DNA of 64,000 nt from Arthrobacter sp. Leaf234. Its GTDB lineage: Bacteria > Actinomycetota > Actinomycetes > Actinomycetales > Micrococcaceae. The stretch spans positions 125,725 to 189,724 of the forward strand of contig NZ_LMLU01000006.1 in the NCBI RefSeq assembly GCF_001422665.1, in the 5' to 3' direction. Below the pieces are notes generated by a model. That model was not told the DNA's origin. It saw nothing but the letters and a program-made list of their open reading frames with translations, and ran no database searches. This document shows positions 18,071 to 28,820 of the stretch, one piece after another; positions within the stretch are counted from its first letter, which is position 1; each line of letters starts with the position of its first letter. Both the position numbers and the translations under genes were made by a program.

Positions 18071-18451
18071 TCAGTGGAAGGAGTCCCCGCAGGCGCAGGA
18101 TCCGCCCGCATTCGGGTTGTCGATCGTGAAACCCTGCTTCGAGATGGTGTCCTCGAAGTCGATGGACGCGCCCGAGAGGTAGGGGACGCTCATCTTGTCG
18201 ACGATGACCTCGACGCCGTCGAAGTCGCGGACGGCGTCGCCGTCGAGCACGCGTTCGTCGAAGTAGAGCTGGTAGATGAGGCCGGAGCAGCCCCCGGGCT
18301 GGACTGCGACGCGCAGCCGCAGGTCGGTGCGCCCCTCCTGCTCGAGGAGGCTGCGGACCTTGCCGGCAGCGATGTCGGACAGATCGACCTCGTGCGCGGG
18401 GAGCTCGGTGGTCTCCTCGAGGGAGGCGGTCTCGGTGGTCGAAGTACTCAT
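18071..18451 (-). CDS. erpA: A-type iron-sulfur cluster carrier (ErpA/HesB/IscA family)
   Basis: Carrier that delivers Fe-S clusters to target proteins in the cytosol. The three conserved cysteines are present: GGCSG near residue 55 and the C-terminal pair in SCACGDSF. The core GLIYQLYFDE and SGASIDFEDTISKQGFTIDNPNA is typical. 126 residues; the first 20 are an acidic, Thr/Glu-rich extension. AGGAG lies 8 bases before the ATG. Located next to the oxidase operon, as in many actinobacteria. The name erpA is by family; the specific client is not known. Confidence 0.88.
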   Translation of the reverse strand: MSTSTTETASLEETTELPAHEVDLSDIAAGKVRSLLEQEGRTDLRLRVAVQPGGCSGLIYQLYFDERVLDGDAVRDFDGVEVIVDKMSVPYLSGASIDFEDTISKQGFTIDNPNAGGSCACGDSFH

Positions 18452-18562
18452 GGTGTTTCTCCTAGCTCGGACGACAGCATGCCGTGTCCGCTCTCAGTGC
18501 TGTCCGCGGTGTCGCGCGCACGGCTTCGTTCCATGGTACGCCGGGCCCGCTCTCGTCATAAC

Positions 18563-18599
18563 GAGGGGACGGGCGGAAACATTTCCACCCGTCCCCTCG
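18563..18599 (-). terminator. Terminator after the M20 dipeptidase gene
   Basis: GAGGGGACGGG(C)GGAAA pairs with TTTCC(A)CCCGTCCCCTC, one mismatch, 2-base apical loop extended by the AAA/TTT pairs. Lies 23 bases beyond the stop at 18622. Confidence 0.75.
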
Positions 18600-18621
18600 G
18601 GCACCCACTGTGGGGCGGCCC

Positions 18622-20043
18622 TCAGGCGCTGAGGCCGCCGTCGTTGATCCGGGCCAGGAGGATGGCTTCGGCGAGGACGGCCTTCCGGAACTCGTCGAGG
18701 TGGAGGGACTCGTTGGCGCTGTGCGCGCGCGAGTCCGGGTCCTCGACGCCGGTGATGAGGATCTGCGCGGACGGGAACAGTTCCGTGAGGTCCGCGATGA
18801 ACGGGATGGACCCGCCCATCCCGGCCTCGACGGCCTTAACGCCCCACGCCTCCTCGAGGGACTCGAGGGCGAGGCGCGAGGCGGGCTCGCCGGTGTCGGT
18901 GCTGAAGGGGCTGCCGGTCTCCCCCGGCGTGAAGGTCACGGTGGCACCGAACGGGGCATGTGATTCCACGTGTGCACGAACGGCGTCCATGGCGGCCGCG
19001 GGCTGCTGGCCCGGGGCGAGACGGAGGCTGAATTTGGCGCGCGCCCTGGGCAGGAGCGTGTTCGAGGACAGCGCGACGGTCGGGACGTCCATCCCGATGA
19101 TGGAGAGGGCCGGCTTGTGCCACAGGCGCGACGCGATCGATCCCGTTCCCGCGAGCTGTACGCCCTGGAGCACCGACGCGTCCGAGCGGTAGTCCTGCTC
19201 GTCGTAGTCCACGGTCGCGTGGTCGCCGCCGGCGAGTCCCGCGATGGCGACGTCGCCGGCGTCGTCGTGCAGGGTGGCGATGAGACGCGCGAGGAGGGTC
19301 GGTGCGTCGAGCACGGGACCACCGAACATCCCGGAGTGCACGGCGTGGTCGAGGACCTGGACCTCGATGGTGCCGTCGACGAGGCCGCGCAGGCTGGTGG
19401 TGAGCGCGGGGACGCCGACCTTCCAGTTGCTGGAGTCGGCCACGATGATGACGTCCGCTGCGAGATCGTCCCGATAGGTCTCGAGGAAGGAGCGGAAGGT
19501 CGGCGAGCCGGCCTCCTCCTCACCCTCGATGAAGAGGGTCACGCCGACGCCGAAGGAGTCGCCGAGCACCTCGCTGAGAGCGCCGAAGGCACCGATGTGG
19601 GCCATGATGCCGGCCTTGTCGTCGGCGGCTCCGCGCCCGTACAGCCGACCGTCGCGCTCCGTGGCGACGAAGGGTTCGGACTCCCACAGGTCGGGGTCCC
19701 CCGGCGGCTGCACGTCGTGGTGGGCGTACAGCAGGACGGTGGGCCTGCCCTCGGTCGGGGCACGGCGGGCGACGACGGCGGGTCCGCCGGGCGTGCCGTC
19801 GTTGTCCACGCGGAGGATGCGCACGTCGTCGATCCCGACGCTGCGGACCAGCGCGGCGACTGCCTCGGCGCTGCGATCGAGTTCGTGGGCGTCGAAGGCG
19901 TCCCAGGCGATGCCCTGGATCGCGACGAGATCGGAAAGCTGCTGCACGATCCGCGGGAAGGCCGCATCCACGCTGGCACGGAGGCGGGAGCTGACGGCCG
20001 ACGGCTCGTCCGGGAGCGCTGGGGAAGTGTTCGAGGAGGTCAT
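18622..20043 (-). CDS. M20-family dipeptidase
   Basis: Zinc-dependent exopeptidase of the M20/M25/M40 family. Metal ligands and catalytic residues: LLYAHHDVQPPGD (His, Asp), GRGAADDKAGIMAH (bridging Asp), IEGEEEAGSPTF (catalytic Glu pair), IVADSSN, and near the C-terminus the remaining His in ITGVEDPDSRAHSANESLH. The lid domain with the VLDHAVHSGMFGG segment is present. 473 residues, typical. TAGGGT lies 7 bases before the ATG, suggesting a leaderless mRNA. Likely hydrolyses dipeptides in the cytosol; exact specificity unknown. Confidence 0.9.
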   Translation of the reverse strand: MTSSNTSPALPDEPSAVSSRLRASVDAAFPRIVQQLSDLVAIQGIAWDAFDAHELDRSAEAVAALVRSVGIDDVRILRVDNDGTPGGPAVVARRAPTEGRPTVLLYAHHDVQPPGDPDLWESEPFVATERDGRLYGRGAADDKAGIMAHIGAFGALSEVLGDSFGVGVTLFIEGEEEAGSPTFRSFLETYRDDLAADVIIVADSSNWKVGVPALTTSLRGLVDGTIEVQVLDHAVHSGMFGGPVLDAPTLLARLIATLHDDAGDVAIAGLAGGDHATVDYDEQDYRSDASVLQGVQLAGTGSIASRLWHKPALSIIGMDVPTVALSSNTLLPRARAKFSLRLAPGQQPAAAMDAVRAHVESHAPFGATVTFTPGETGSPFSTDTGEPASRLALESLEEAWGVKAVEAGMGGSIPFIADLTELFPSAQILITGVEDPDSRAHSANESLHLDEFRKAVLAEAILLARINDGGLSA

Positions 20044-20050
20044 GCCGAAA

Positions 20051-20056
20051 ACCCTA
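20051..20056 (-). promoter_or_regulatory. -10 hexamer TAGGGT of the M20 gene (leaderless)
   Basis: On the - strand TAGGGT ends 7 bases before the ATG at 20043. Confidence 0.5.
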
Positions 20057-20127
20057 CACAGCCGGATGATCCGCTCGGCCCTCCCGGTCGTGATCTGGCG
20101 CAGGGACGGCGGCGGGCGGGGAGCCGG

Positions 20128-20133
20128 TATCCT
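20128..20133 (+). promoter_or_regulatory. -10 hexamer TATCCT of the DUF3043 gene (leaderless)
   Basis: TATCCT ends 6 bases before the GTG at 20140. The intervening GAGGAG touches the GTG and is too close to serve as a ribosome-binding site, so leaderless initiation is the better reading. Confidence 0.55.
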
Positions 20134-20139
20134 GAGGAG

Positions 20140-20730
20140 GTGTTCGGACGTAAAGAGAAGACTCCCGCTGCCCCTGCTGTCGTCGACGGGGCCCCGCGCT
20201 CCCAGGAAGCCGTGCGTGCGCAGGGCAAGGGAGCGCCGACGCCCAGGCGCAGCGTGCAGGAGGCAGCGCGGAAGCGCCCTCTCGTCCCGAACGATCGCAA
20301 GGCGGCCCGGGAGCAGAGCCGGTCGACCGTGCGGGACGAACGGGCGAGGATGCGCCAGGCGCTCGACACCGACGACGAGAAGTACCTGCCGCTGCGGGAC
20401 AAGGGGCCGAACCGGCGGTACATCCGCCAGTTCGTCGACGCCCGCGTCAACATCGGCGAGTTCCTGATGATCGCGGCGCTGGTCTTCGTGATCCTGAGCT
20501 TCTTCCAGTCCCTCGCCGTGCAGAGCGCGGTCCTGATGGCGTTCTGGGTGCTGATCGTCGCCGTGGTGGTCGACTGTGTGCTGCTGCGGCGCAAGCTGAA
20601 GAAGAAGCTGACGGAGAAGTTCGGGTCGCCGAACCAGGGCGACCTCTGGTACGGCGTGACGCGTGCGCTGCAGTTGCGCAGGCTCCGGCTGCCGAAGCCC
20701 CAGGTGAAGCGCGGCCAGTACCCCTCCTGA
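20140..20730 (+). CDS. DUF3043 domain-containing membrane protein
   Basis: 196-residue actinobacterial protein of unknown function. A basic, Pro/Arg-rich N-terminal half (about 95 residues, starting VFGRKEK) precedes KYLPLRDKGPNRRYIRQFVDAR, the most conserved part of DUF3043, then two transmembrane helices (FLMIAALVFVILSFF and AVLMAFWVLIVAVVVDCVLL) and a basic tail. A much longer open frame extends upstream but runs antisense to the dipeptidase. GTG 20140 fits the family N-terminus and the leaderless -10. Confidence 0.85.
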   Translation: MFGRKEKTPAAPAVVDGAPRSQEAVRAQGKGAPTPRRSVQEAARKRPLVPNDRKAAREQSRSTVRDERARMRQALDTDDEKYLPLRDKGPNRRYIRQFVDARVNIGEFLMIAALVFVILSFFQSLAVQSAVLMAFWVLIVAVVVDCVLLRRKLKKKLTEKFGSPNQGDLWYGVTRALQLRRLRLPKPQVKRGQYPS

Positions 20731-20750
20731 CCTCCCGCGGGAGGTCAGGA
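20725..20750 (+). terminator. Palindromic hairpin at the DUF3043 stop
   Basis: 26-bp perfect palindrome (arms TCCTGACCTCCC) that includes the TGA stop codon. Probable first part of the terminator region between the DUF3043 gene and convergent pyrD. Confidence 0.6.
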
Positions 20751-20771
20751 CGCTCCCTGCTCAGCAACGTC

Positions 20772-20799
20772 ACGAGCCGGGCCTTCGGGCCCGGCTCGT
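20772..20799. terminator. Bidirectional terminator with TTCG loop
   Basis: 12-bp perfect stem ACGAGCCGGGCC with loop TTCG between convergent genes. The UUCG tetraloop makes the RNA hairpin very stable. Likely ends transcription from both the DUF3043 gene and pyrD. Confidence 0.8.
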
Positions 20800-20859
20800 C
20801 GCGTCTTCGACGATGGTCGCCCACGGACGAAGGCCGCCTGGTCCAGCGGACGCGAGGCC

Positions 20860-21930
20860 TCAGGCGCCCGAGCGTGCCAGCCCGCGGTTGATCCGCCGGG
20901 CCCAGAACGGGCCCTCGTAGAGGAACGCCGTGTACCCCTGGACGAGGGTGGCTCCTGCGTCGAGGCGTTCCCTGACGTCCTCGGGTGTCTCGACTCCCCC
21001 GACGGCGATGATCGCCAGACCGTCGCCGACAGCCGCGCGGAGCCGCTTCAGCACCTCGAGCGAGCGCGCCTTGAGGGGTGCACCGCTCAGGCCGCCGACC
21101 CCCTTCGACATGACGGTCGCAGCGTCGGTGGCCAGGTTCTGGCGGGTGATCGTGGTGTTCGTCGCCACGATGCCATCGAGACCGAGGTCCAGGGCGAGGG
21201 CACCGACGTCGTCGATGTCCTGATCGGTGAGATCCGGCGCGATCTTCACGAGGAGGGGGACGTGTCGACCGGCGGCCGAGTCCGCCGTCGACCGGACGGC
21301 TTCGAGCAGGGGCCGCAGCGACTCGACGCTCTGCAGGAGCCGGAGGCCGGGCGTGTTCGGCGAGGAGACGTTGACGACGAGGTAGTCGGCGACGGGAGCC
21401 AGCTGCTCGGCACTCACGAGGTAGTCGGCGACCGCGTCGACGAGGTCCACCTTCTTCGTCTTCCCGATGTTCACGCCGACCACGGGTCGGGTTCGGTGCC
21501 CGTAGCGGCGGGTGAGCCTGGTCCTCGCGGTCCGCAGGCGCGGGGCGACGGCGGCAGCGCCGTCGTTGTTGAAGCCCATGCGATTGATCACGGCACGGTC
21601 CTCGACGAGCCGGAACAGGCGCGGGGCCGGGTTCCCCGGCTGCGCCTGCCCGGTGATGGTGCCGATCTCCACGTGGCCGAACCCGAGCGCGGTCAGGGAG
21701 AGGATGCCCTTTCCTGCCTTGTCGAAACCGGCGGCCAGTCCGAACGGCGACGGGAAGTCCACGCCGAACGCCGTGGTCGCGAGGCCGGGGTGCGGTGCAC
21801 AGAAGCGGCGCAGGGCCCAGCCTGCCGGGGTGAGGTCGGCGGCACGGATGAGGGCGAACCCGATCCTGTGCGCCTTCTCGGCGTCCATCCCGGAGAAGAC
21901 GATCCGGAAGAAGGTCGGGTAGATGCGCAT
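20860..21930 (-). CDS. pyrD: Quinone-dependent dihydroorotate dehydrogenase (class 2)
   Basis: Membrane-associated flavoenzyme of pyrimidine synthesis that oxidises dihydroorotate with menaquinone. FMN and substrate motifs: [52 protein letters not shown] (catalytic Ser region of class 2), [10 protein letters not shown], and [16 protein letters not shown]. The N-terminal helix region ([18 protein letters not shown]) marks the quinone-binding class 2 form. ATG 21930 begins at the conserved N-terminus; longer upstream frame is not used. 356 residues. Confidence 0.95.
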   Translation of the reverse strand: MRIYPTFFRIVFSGMDAEKAHRIGFALIRAADLTPAGWALRRFCAPHPGLATTAFGVDFPSPFGLAAGFDKAGKGILSLTALGFGHVEIGTITGQAQPGNPAPRLFRLVEDRAVINRMGFNNDGAAAVAPRLRTARTRLTRRYGHRTRPVVGVNIGKTKKVDLVDAVADYLVSAEQLAPVADYLVVNVSSPNTPGLRLLQSVESLRPLLEAVRSTADSAAGRHVPLLVKIAPDLTDQDIDDVGALALDLGLDGIVATNTTITRQNLATDAATVMSKGVGGLSGAPLKARSLEVLKRLRAAVGDGLAIIAVGGVETPEDVRERLDAGATLVQGYTAFLYEGPFWARRINRGLARSGA

Positions 21931-22025
21931 GGTCCCAGAATTCCACGCTCCGTCGCCCCGGACCAACTCGCCGGCCGTCATCGGTTCCATGCCGGACAGC
22001 TGCAGCCGACCCGCTGCGCACGCGG

Positions 22026-22031
22026 TACTGT
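22026..22031 (+). promoter_or_regulatory. -10 hexamer TACTGT of the hydrolase gene (leaderless)
   Basis: TACTGT ends 6 bases before the ATG at 22038; no ribosome-binding site. Confidence 0.5.
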
Positions 22032-22037
22032 CGCTGC

Positions 22038-23102
22038 ATGGACGATCCCTGGGTGGAGGACATCCTCGGCGAAGACTTCCGGGCCCTGACCCTGCACCTC
22101 GAGCCCGACGACGAGGGCCCGCGGGTGGCCACGCTCGTCGCCTACGAGCCGGTGGGCGGGACCGCCACTGCAACTGCGCCGGGAACCGGTCCACAGGACG
22201 ATCCGCCGGCCCGCGCAGTCCTGTACCTGCACGGCTTCAGCGACTACTTCTTCCACCGGGAGCTCGCCGCAGCCCTGCACCGGTGCGGGTGGGCCTTCTT
22301 CGCCCTTGACCTGCACAAGTACGGGCGCAGCCTCCGTCCCGGCCAGACTCCCGGTTTCACCACCTCCCTCGACGAGTACGACGCCGACCTGGAGGCCGCC
22401 GTCGCAGCCCTCGGCAGGCGCATCGCGGGCCGTGCCCGGCGGGTCCCCGATGATCCGGCGCCGGGGTCCGTGGACCTCGTCCTGATGGCGCATTCAACTG
22501 GCGGCCTGACGGCGGCGCTCTGGGCGGCGCGGCATCCCGGCCGGGTGGCAGGCCTGGTCCTCAACAGCCCCTGGTTGGAGGCGCAGGGCAGCGCACTGCT
22601 GCGCTCCGCGGCACAGGGCATCCTCGACACCGTCTCCCGCCGACGGCCCAAGGCGCGCCTGCGCCTGCCCGAGCTCGGCTTCTATTTCAGGAGCATCAGC
22701 GATACGCGCGACGGCGAGTGGCCCATCGATGCGGCCTGGCGACCGGAGGCCGGCTTCCCGATCAGGGCGGGCTGGCTGGCAGCGGTCCTCGCGGGTCACG
22801 CCGCGGTGGCCCGGGGTATCGCGATCGACGTTCCGGTCCTCGTCCTGTGCTCGGCGGCGTCGACCCTCAGCACCACGTGGAGTGATGCCATGCTGCGCAC
22901 CGACAGCGTCCTGGACGTGTCGGCGATGGTGCGGCGAGCAGCGGAACTGGGCCACACGGTGACCATCCGGCGGCTGCAGGACGCGCTGCACGACGTCTTC
23001 CTGTCCCGGCGCGATGTGCGCGAACAGGCCATCGACACCGTGGAGTGGTGGCTCGAGGCCTCGGTGCCACCCCTTCGCACCGCCCGCACAACTCCCCGCT
23101 GA
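22038..23102 (+). CDS. Alpha/beta hydrolase, serine-aminopeptidase/monoacylglycerol-lipase-like
   Basis: 354-residue cytosolic hydrolase. Oxyanion region AVLYLHGFSDYFF, a nucleophile elbow in VLMAHSTGGLTA (Ser near residue 158), acid-region strand VPVLVLCSA and a C-terminal LHDVFLSRRDVRE that carries the catalytic His. This arrangement resembles the hydrolase_4 (monoglyceride lipase) group. Divergent from pyrD and apparently leaderless. Substrate unknown; lipid esters are the likeliest class. Confidence 0.83.
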   Translation: MDDPWVEDILGEDFRALTLHLEPDDEGPRVATLVAYEPVGGTATATAPGTGPQDDPPARAVLYLHGFSDYFFHRELAAALHRCGWAFFALDLHKYGRSLRPGQTPGFTTSLDEYDADLEAAVAALGRRIAGRARRVPDDPAPGSVDLVLMAHSTGGLTAALWAARHPGRVAGLVLNSPWLEAQGSALLRSAAQGILDTVSRRRPKARLRLPELGFYFRSISDTRDGEWPIDAAWRPEAGFPIRAGWLAAVLAGHAAVARGIAIDVPVLVLCSAASTLSTTWSDAMLRTDSVLDVSAMVRRAAELGHTVTIRRLQDALHDVFLSRRDVREQAIDTVEWWLEASVPPLRTARTTPR

Positions 23103-23105
23103 CGG

Positions 23106-23134
23106 GGTCCGACCGCCTTCGCGCGGTCGGGACC
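23106..23134. terminator. Terminator between convergent hydrolase and uppS
   Basis: GGTCCGACCGC pairs with GCGGTCGGGACC (one bulged G), 6-base loop. Situated between the stops at 23102 and 23155. Confidence 0.75.
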
Positions 23135-23154
23135 CTGGCGGAACGCCCGTCACC

Positions 23155-23955
23155 TCAGGAGGACGTCCGCTCCGCCGACGCCTGATCCACGGCTCCGCCG
23201 TATCGGCGATCGCGCGCGGCGTACTCCTCGATCGCCCGCCAGAGCGTGCGTCGATCGACGTCCGGCCACAGCGTGTTCATGAAGACCATCTCGGCATAGG
23301 CCGACTGCCAGAGCATGAAGTTGGACAGCCGCTGCTCCCCGGAGGTCCGGAGGAAGAGGTCGACGTCGGGCAGATCGGGTTCGTCGAGGTACCGCTGGAT
23401 GGTCTTCTCGCTCACCGACGACGCCTTCAGCCTGCCCGCCGCGACGTCCTCGGCGATGGCCCTCGCCGCGTCCGCGATCTCCGCACGGCCCCCGTAGTTG
23501 ACGCACATGGTGAGCGTGCAGGTGGTGTTCGCGACCGTGTGGCGCTCGGCCTCCTCCAGTTCGCGGATCACGGACTGCCACAGCCGGGGCCGCCGCCCGG
23601 ACCAGCGGATACGGACCCCCCACTGGTTCAGCTGGTCGCGCTGGCGCCGCAGGACGTCCTTGTTGAAGCCCATCAGGAACCGGACCTCCTCGGGGGACCG
23701 CTTCCAGTTCTCGGTGCTGAAGGCATAGACCGAGACGTGCTTGACGCCGATCTCGATCGCGCCGGCCATGACATCCAGCAGGGCCGCCTCGCCGGCGCGG
23801 TGCCCCTCGGTGCGCGGCAACCCGCGTTCGTTGGCCCAGCGCCCGTTGCCGTCCATGACGATCGCCACGTGCCCGGGAACGAACTGCGCGGGAATCGACG
23901 GCGCCCGCTCGCCGCTCGGGTGCGGCCACGGTGCTACGGATCCGTCGGGCTTCAT
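23155..23955 (-). CDS. uppS: Isoprenyl transferase (cis-prenyl diphosphate synthase)
   Basis: Condenses isopentenyl diphosphate units into long cis-polyprenyl diphosphate, the lipid carrier for cell-wall synthesis. Motifs: [19 protein letters not shown] (catalytic Asp), [17 protein letters not shown], and [18 protein letters not shown] with AYAEM following. 266 residues from ATG 23955, which overlaps the recO stop (ATGA). Longer upstream frames are shadows of recO. Could be the decaprenyl or undecaprenyl form; chain length cannot be read from sequence. Confidence 0.93.
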   Translation of the reverse strand: MKPDGSVAPWPHPSGERAPSIPAQFVPGHVAIVMDGNGRWANERGLPRTEGHRAGEAALLDVMAGAIEIGVKHVSVYAFSTENWKRSPEEVRFLMGFNKDVLRRQRDQLNQWGVRIRWSGRRPRLWQSVIRELEEAERHTVANTTCTLTMCVNYGGRAEIADAARAIAEDVAAGRLKASSVSEKTIQRYLDEPDLPDVDLFLRTSGEQRLSNFMLWQSAYAEMVFMNTLWPDVDRRTLWRAIEEYAARDRRYGGAVDQASAERTSS

Positions 23956-24698
23956 ACACGCTCCACATGTTTGAGGGAGGCGACCCCGCGTTCGAGGTGC
24001 CATTGCAGGTAGGCCGCGACCAGGCCGGCCGCTTCGCGCCGGGCCGCGGCCTCCGAGGTGTCGGCGACCGTCCAGTCCCCGGTCAGGAGGGCGCCGAGCA
24101 GCGCCATGGTGGACGACGACGGCGACGCCGCTCCCGGCGGCCTGCAGTCGGGACAGACGGCCCCGCCGAGCGGTGCGGAGAACGCGGAGTGCGGTCCGGG
24201 CGCGGCGCAGCGCGCACAGTCCGTGAAGCTGGGAGCCCATCCCGCGGTGGCCAGGGCGCGCAGGAGATAGGAGTCGAGGATGAGCTCGGACGGGTGCAGG
24301 TTGCGGCTGAGTGCGGAGAACGCGCCGGCCACCAGGGCGTACTGCGCTCCCCCGGTCTCGCCGATGTCCGTGAGCCGCTCGGCGGTCTCGGCGATCGCGG
24401 TCGCTGCCGTGTAGCACCCGTAGTCGGAGGCGATCCCGTGGCCGTAGAGCCCCTTCGTCTCGACCTGGGTGATGACATCGAGGGTGCGGCCCCGCGCCAG
24501 CTGCAGGTCGACCGACATGAAGGGCTCCAGCCTCGAGCCGAACTTGCTGCTGGTGCGGCGGACCCCCTTGGCGACGGCCCGCACCTGCCCCTGGTCACGG
24601 GTCAGCAGCACGATGATGCGATCCGCCTCGCCGAGCTTGTACGTGCGCAGCACCACTCCGTGGGTGCGGTAGGTACGCGAGGCCGACGAGGAAGTCAC
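23952..24698 (-). CDS. recO: DNA repair protein RecO
   Basis: Recombination mediator that loads RecA on SSB-covered DNA. OB-fold N-terminus ([37 protein letters not shown]), the GSRLEPF turn and a C-terminal zinc motif with CARC and CPDC. GTG 24698 fits the family start and has AAGAAT 6 bases upstream (leaderless spacing). 248 residues. Coupled to uppS by a 4-base overlap, an arrangement common in actinobacteria. Confidence 0.93.
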   Translation of the reverse strand: MTSSSASRTYRTHGVVLRTYKLGEADRIIVLLTRDQGQVRAVAKGVRRTSSKFGSRLEPFMSVDLQLARGRTLDVITQVETKGLYGHGIASDYGCYTAATAIAETAERLTDIGETGGAQYALVAGAFSALSRNLHPSELILDSYLLRALATAGWAPSFTDCARCAAPGPHSAFSAPLGGAVCPDCRPPGAASPSSSTMALLGALLTGDWTVADTSEAAARREAAGLVAAYLQWHLERGVASLKHVERV

Positions 24699-24704
24699 GT
24701 CCCC

Positions 24705-24710
24705 ATTCTT
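24705..24710 (-). promoter_or_regulatory. -10 hexamer AAGAAT of recO (leaderless)
   Basis: On the - strand AAGAAT ends 6 bases before the GTG at 24698. Confidence 0.45.
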
Positions 24711-24805
24711 CCACCTGCCACCCCCGCGCCGGCCGAGCGGCACGGGGGCGGCAGGTGCGGCGATGCCGGGCCCGGCAGAAGGACCCGGCCGCGCGGCGCG
24801 ATGGA

Positions 24806-26695
<1,890 letters not shown>

Positions 26696-26705
26696 GCACG
26701 GCACC

Positions 26706-26711
26706 TAGGAT
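26706..26711 (+). promoter_or_regulatory. -10 hexamer TAGGAT of the M13 peptidase gene
   Basis: TAGGAT lies about 63 bases before the TTG start, giving an ordinary leader. It is divergent from, and only 10 bases away from, the leuA -10. Confidence 0.4.
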
Positions 26712-26774
26712 GGGTTCCGGGGCGCTCGGACGGGCGTCGTCCTGCGCTGCACCACGGAGAACCAGGAGCCGATC

Positions 26775-28742
26775 TTGACCATCAGCACGTTCGATCCAGC
26801 CCATCTCGACGGGACCACCCGTCCCCAGGACGATCTCTTCCGGCATGCCAACGGCGTGTGGCTGAAGGACGCCGTGATTCCCGAGGACCGCCCGCTCGCC
26901 GGGTCCTTCACCGCACTGCGCGACGCCTCGGAGCTCGCCGTCCGGGCGATCATCGAGGAGGCCGCCGCACGATCGGCGGACGGTGCCGGTGCGGCCGCGG
27001 ACGGGATCGACGCGAAGCTGGGCACGCTCTATGCGGACTTCATGGACGCGGACCGCGTCACCCGGAACGGTTCGACGCCGGTCCTGCCCCTGCTCGAGCG
27101 CATCTCCGCCGTGACGACGGCCGATGAACTGGTGGGCCTCAGCGCAGGCCTGTCGCGCTCGGGCGTGCAGGGCCTCCTCGCGCCGTACGTCAGCAACGAC
27201 GCCGGGAACCCGACCCGCTACCTGCTGCACCTGTACCAGTCCGGACTGGGCCTGCCGGACGAGTCCTACTACCGCGAGGACGGCTTCGCCGAGACACGGC
27301 AGAAATACCAGGCACTCCTCGAGCAGCTGTTCGCGCTCGTCGACGCTCCCGACGCCGCCGGCGCGGCCGCGCGGGTCGTCGCACTGGAGACACGCCTCGC
27401 GTCCTCGTCGATGGGCTCGGTGGAGCGTCGGGACCCCCAGAAGACCTACAACCTCCTCGGGCACGGGGACCTCGAGGATCTCTCCCCACACCTGGTGCCC
27501 TGGCTCTCCACGGTGACCGACACTGCGGCGCAGTACGCCGAGCTCGTGGTGAACCAGCCCCACTTCGTGCGCGGGCTGGACGCCGCACTCCGCGAGGAGG
27601 AGCTCGGGACGTGGCGTGAGTGGCTCGCGAGCCGCGTCCTGCTGCACGCATCCGACTACCTCGACGATCGCTTCGTCGACGCGACCTTCGCGTTCTACGG
27701 CACCCACCTCGCCGGGACCCCGCGCCTGAAGGACCGCTGGAAGCGCGGGGTCGCCCTCGTGGAGGGAGCGATGGGCGAGGCGATCGGCCAGAAGTACGTC
27801 GAGCGGCACTTCCCCGCCACCCACAAGGAGGCGATGCTGGCTCTCGTCCGGAACCTCATCGCGGCCTACGGGACGAGCATCCGCGGCCTCTCGTGGATGA
27901 CCGACGAGACCCGGTCGAGGGCCCTCGAGAAGCTCGCGCAGTTCACCACGAAGATCGGGTACCCGGAGGAGTGGATCGACTACGCCCCGCTCGAGGTGAT
28001 CCCCGCGGACCTGTATGCCAACGTCCTCCGTGCCGCGGAGTTCGAGCACAGCCGGCAGCTGGGCAAGCTCGGCGGACCCATCGACCGTGGCGCGTGGCTC
28101 ATGACGCCGCAGACCGTCAACGCCTACTACATGCCGACCATGAACGAGATCGTGTTCCCGGCGGCGATCCTGCAGCCGCCGTTCTTCGACATCGAGGCCG
28201 ACGACGCCGTGAACTACGGCGCGATCGGCGCGGTCATCGGTCACGAGATCGGACACGGTTTCGACGACAAGGGCTCGCAGTTCGACGGGACCGGGATGCT
28301 GTCCAACTGGTGGAGCGAGGACGACCGGAAGGCCTTCGACGAACTCACGGGCCGCCTCGTCGCCCAGTACGCCGCCCTCGAGCCCTCGGAGGTCCCGGGG
28401 CAGGCGGTCAACGGCGAACTGACCCTCGGCGAGAACATCGGCGACCTCGGCGGACTCGGGATCAGCTACCGGGCGTATCTCCTCAGCCTCGAGGGCAGGG
28501 AGGCACCCGTGGTCGACGGCCTCACGGGGACGCAGCGCTTCTTCCTCTCCTGGGCCACGTGCTGGCAGCAGAAGATCCGCCCCGAGGAGGCCCGGCGTCG
28601 GCTGACCGTGGACCCGCACTCCCCCAACGAGTTCCGCTGCAACCAGGTGGTACGGAACCTCGACGAATTCCACGAGGCCTTCGGCGTGGGTGAGCAGGAC
28701 CGCCTGTGGCTCGGGCCGGAGGACCGCGTCCGCATCTGGTGA
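26775..28742 (+). CDS. pepO: M13-family zinc metallopeptidase (PepO/neprilysin-like)
   Basis: Zinc endopeptidase of about 655 residues. Catalytic motif GHEIGHGFDDKGSQFDG (HExxH near residue 492) with the third ligand in NGELTLGENIGDLGG (ExxxD). NAYYMPTMNEIVFPAAILQPPF and the C-terminal VRIW are also typical. No signal peptide is visible at the N-terminus (TISTFDPAHLDGTTRPQDDLFRHANGVWL), so it is probably cytosolic, as for PepO. TTG start with AGGAG 6 bases upstream. Degrades oligopeptides; specificity unknown. Confidence 0.93.
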   Translation: MTISTFDPAHLDGTTRPQDDLFRHANGVWLKDAVIPEDRPLAGSFTALRDASELAVRAIIEEAAARSADGAGAAADGIDAKLGTLYADFMDADRVTRNGSTPVLPLLERISAVTTADELVGLSAGLSRSGVQGLLAPYVSNDAGNPTRYLLHLYQSGLGLPDESYYREDGFAETRQKYQALLEQLFALVDAPDAAGAAARVVALETRLASSSMGSVERRDPQKTYNLLGHGDLEDLSPHLVPWLSTVTDTAAQYAELVVNQPHFVRGLDAALREEELGTWREWLASRVLLHASDYLDDRFVDATFAFYGTHLAGTPRLKDRWKRGVALVEGAMGEAIGQKYVERHFPATHKEAMLALVRNLIAAYGTSIRGLSWMTDETRSRALEKLAQFTTKIGYPEEWIDYAPLEVIPADLYANVLRAAEFEHSRQLGKLGGPIDRGAWLMTPQTVNAYYMPTMNEIVFPAAILQPPFFDIEADDAVNYGAIGAVIGHEIGHGFDDKGSQFDGTGMLSNWWSEDDRKAFDELTGRLVAQYAALEPSEVPGQAVNGELTLGENIGDLGGLGISYRAYLLSLEGREAPVVDGLTGTQRFFLSWATCWQQKIRPEEARRRLTVDPHSPNEFRCNQVVRNLDEFHEAFGVGEQDRLWLGPEDRVRIW

Positions 28743-28748
28743 CGCAAC

Positions 28749-28784
28749 GGGAGGTCCGCCCGTCGGCTCGGGGCCGGACCTCCC
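28749..28784. terminator. Terminator between convergent pepO and the LCP gene
   Basis: 10-bp perfect stem GGGAGGTCCG with a 16-base loop, 6 bases after the pepO stop. Confidence 0.7.
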
Positions 28785-28820
28785 CGGGGCACGGACCCCG
28801 GTCGTGCGCGGTTCGCGCGG

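Noticed and set aside
4074-23102. A novel defence or biosynthetic island
   Set aside because: Gene content and order are those of conserved actinobacterial core regions; no cluster of unknown genes or composition shift is visible.
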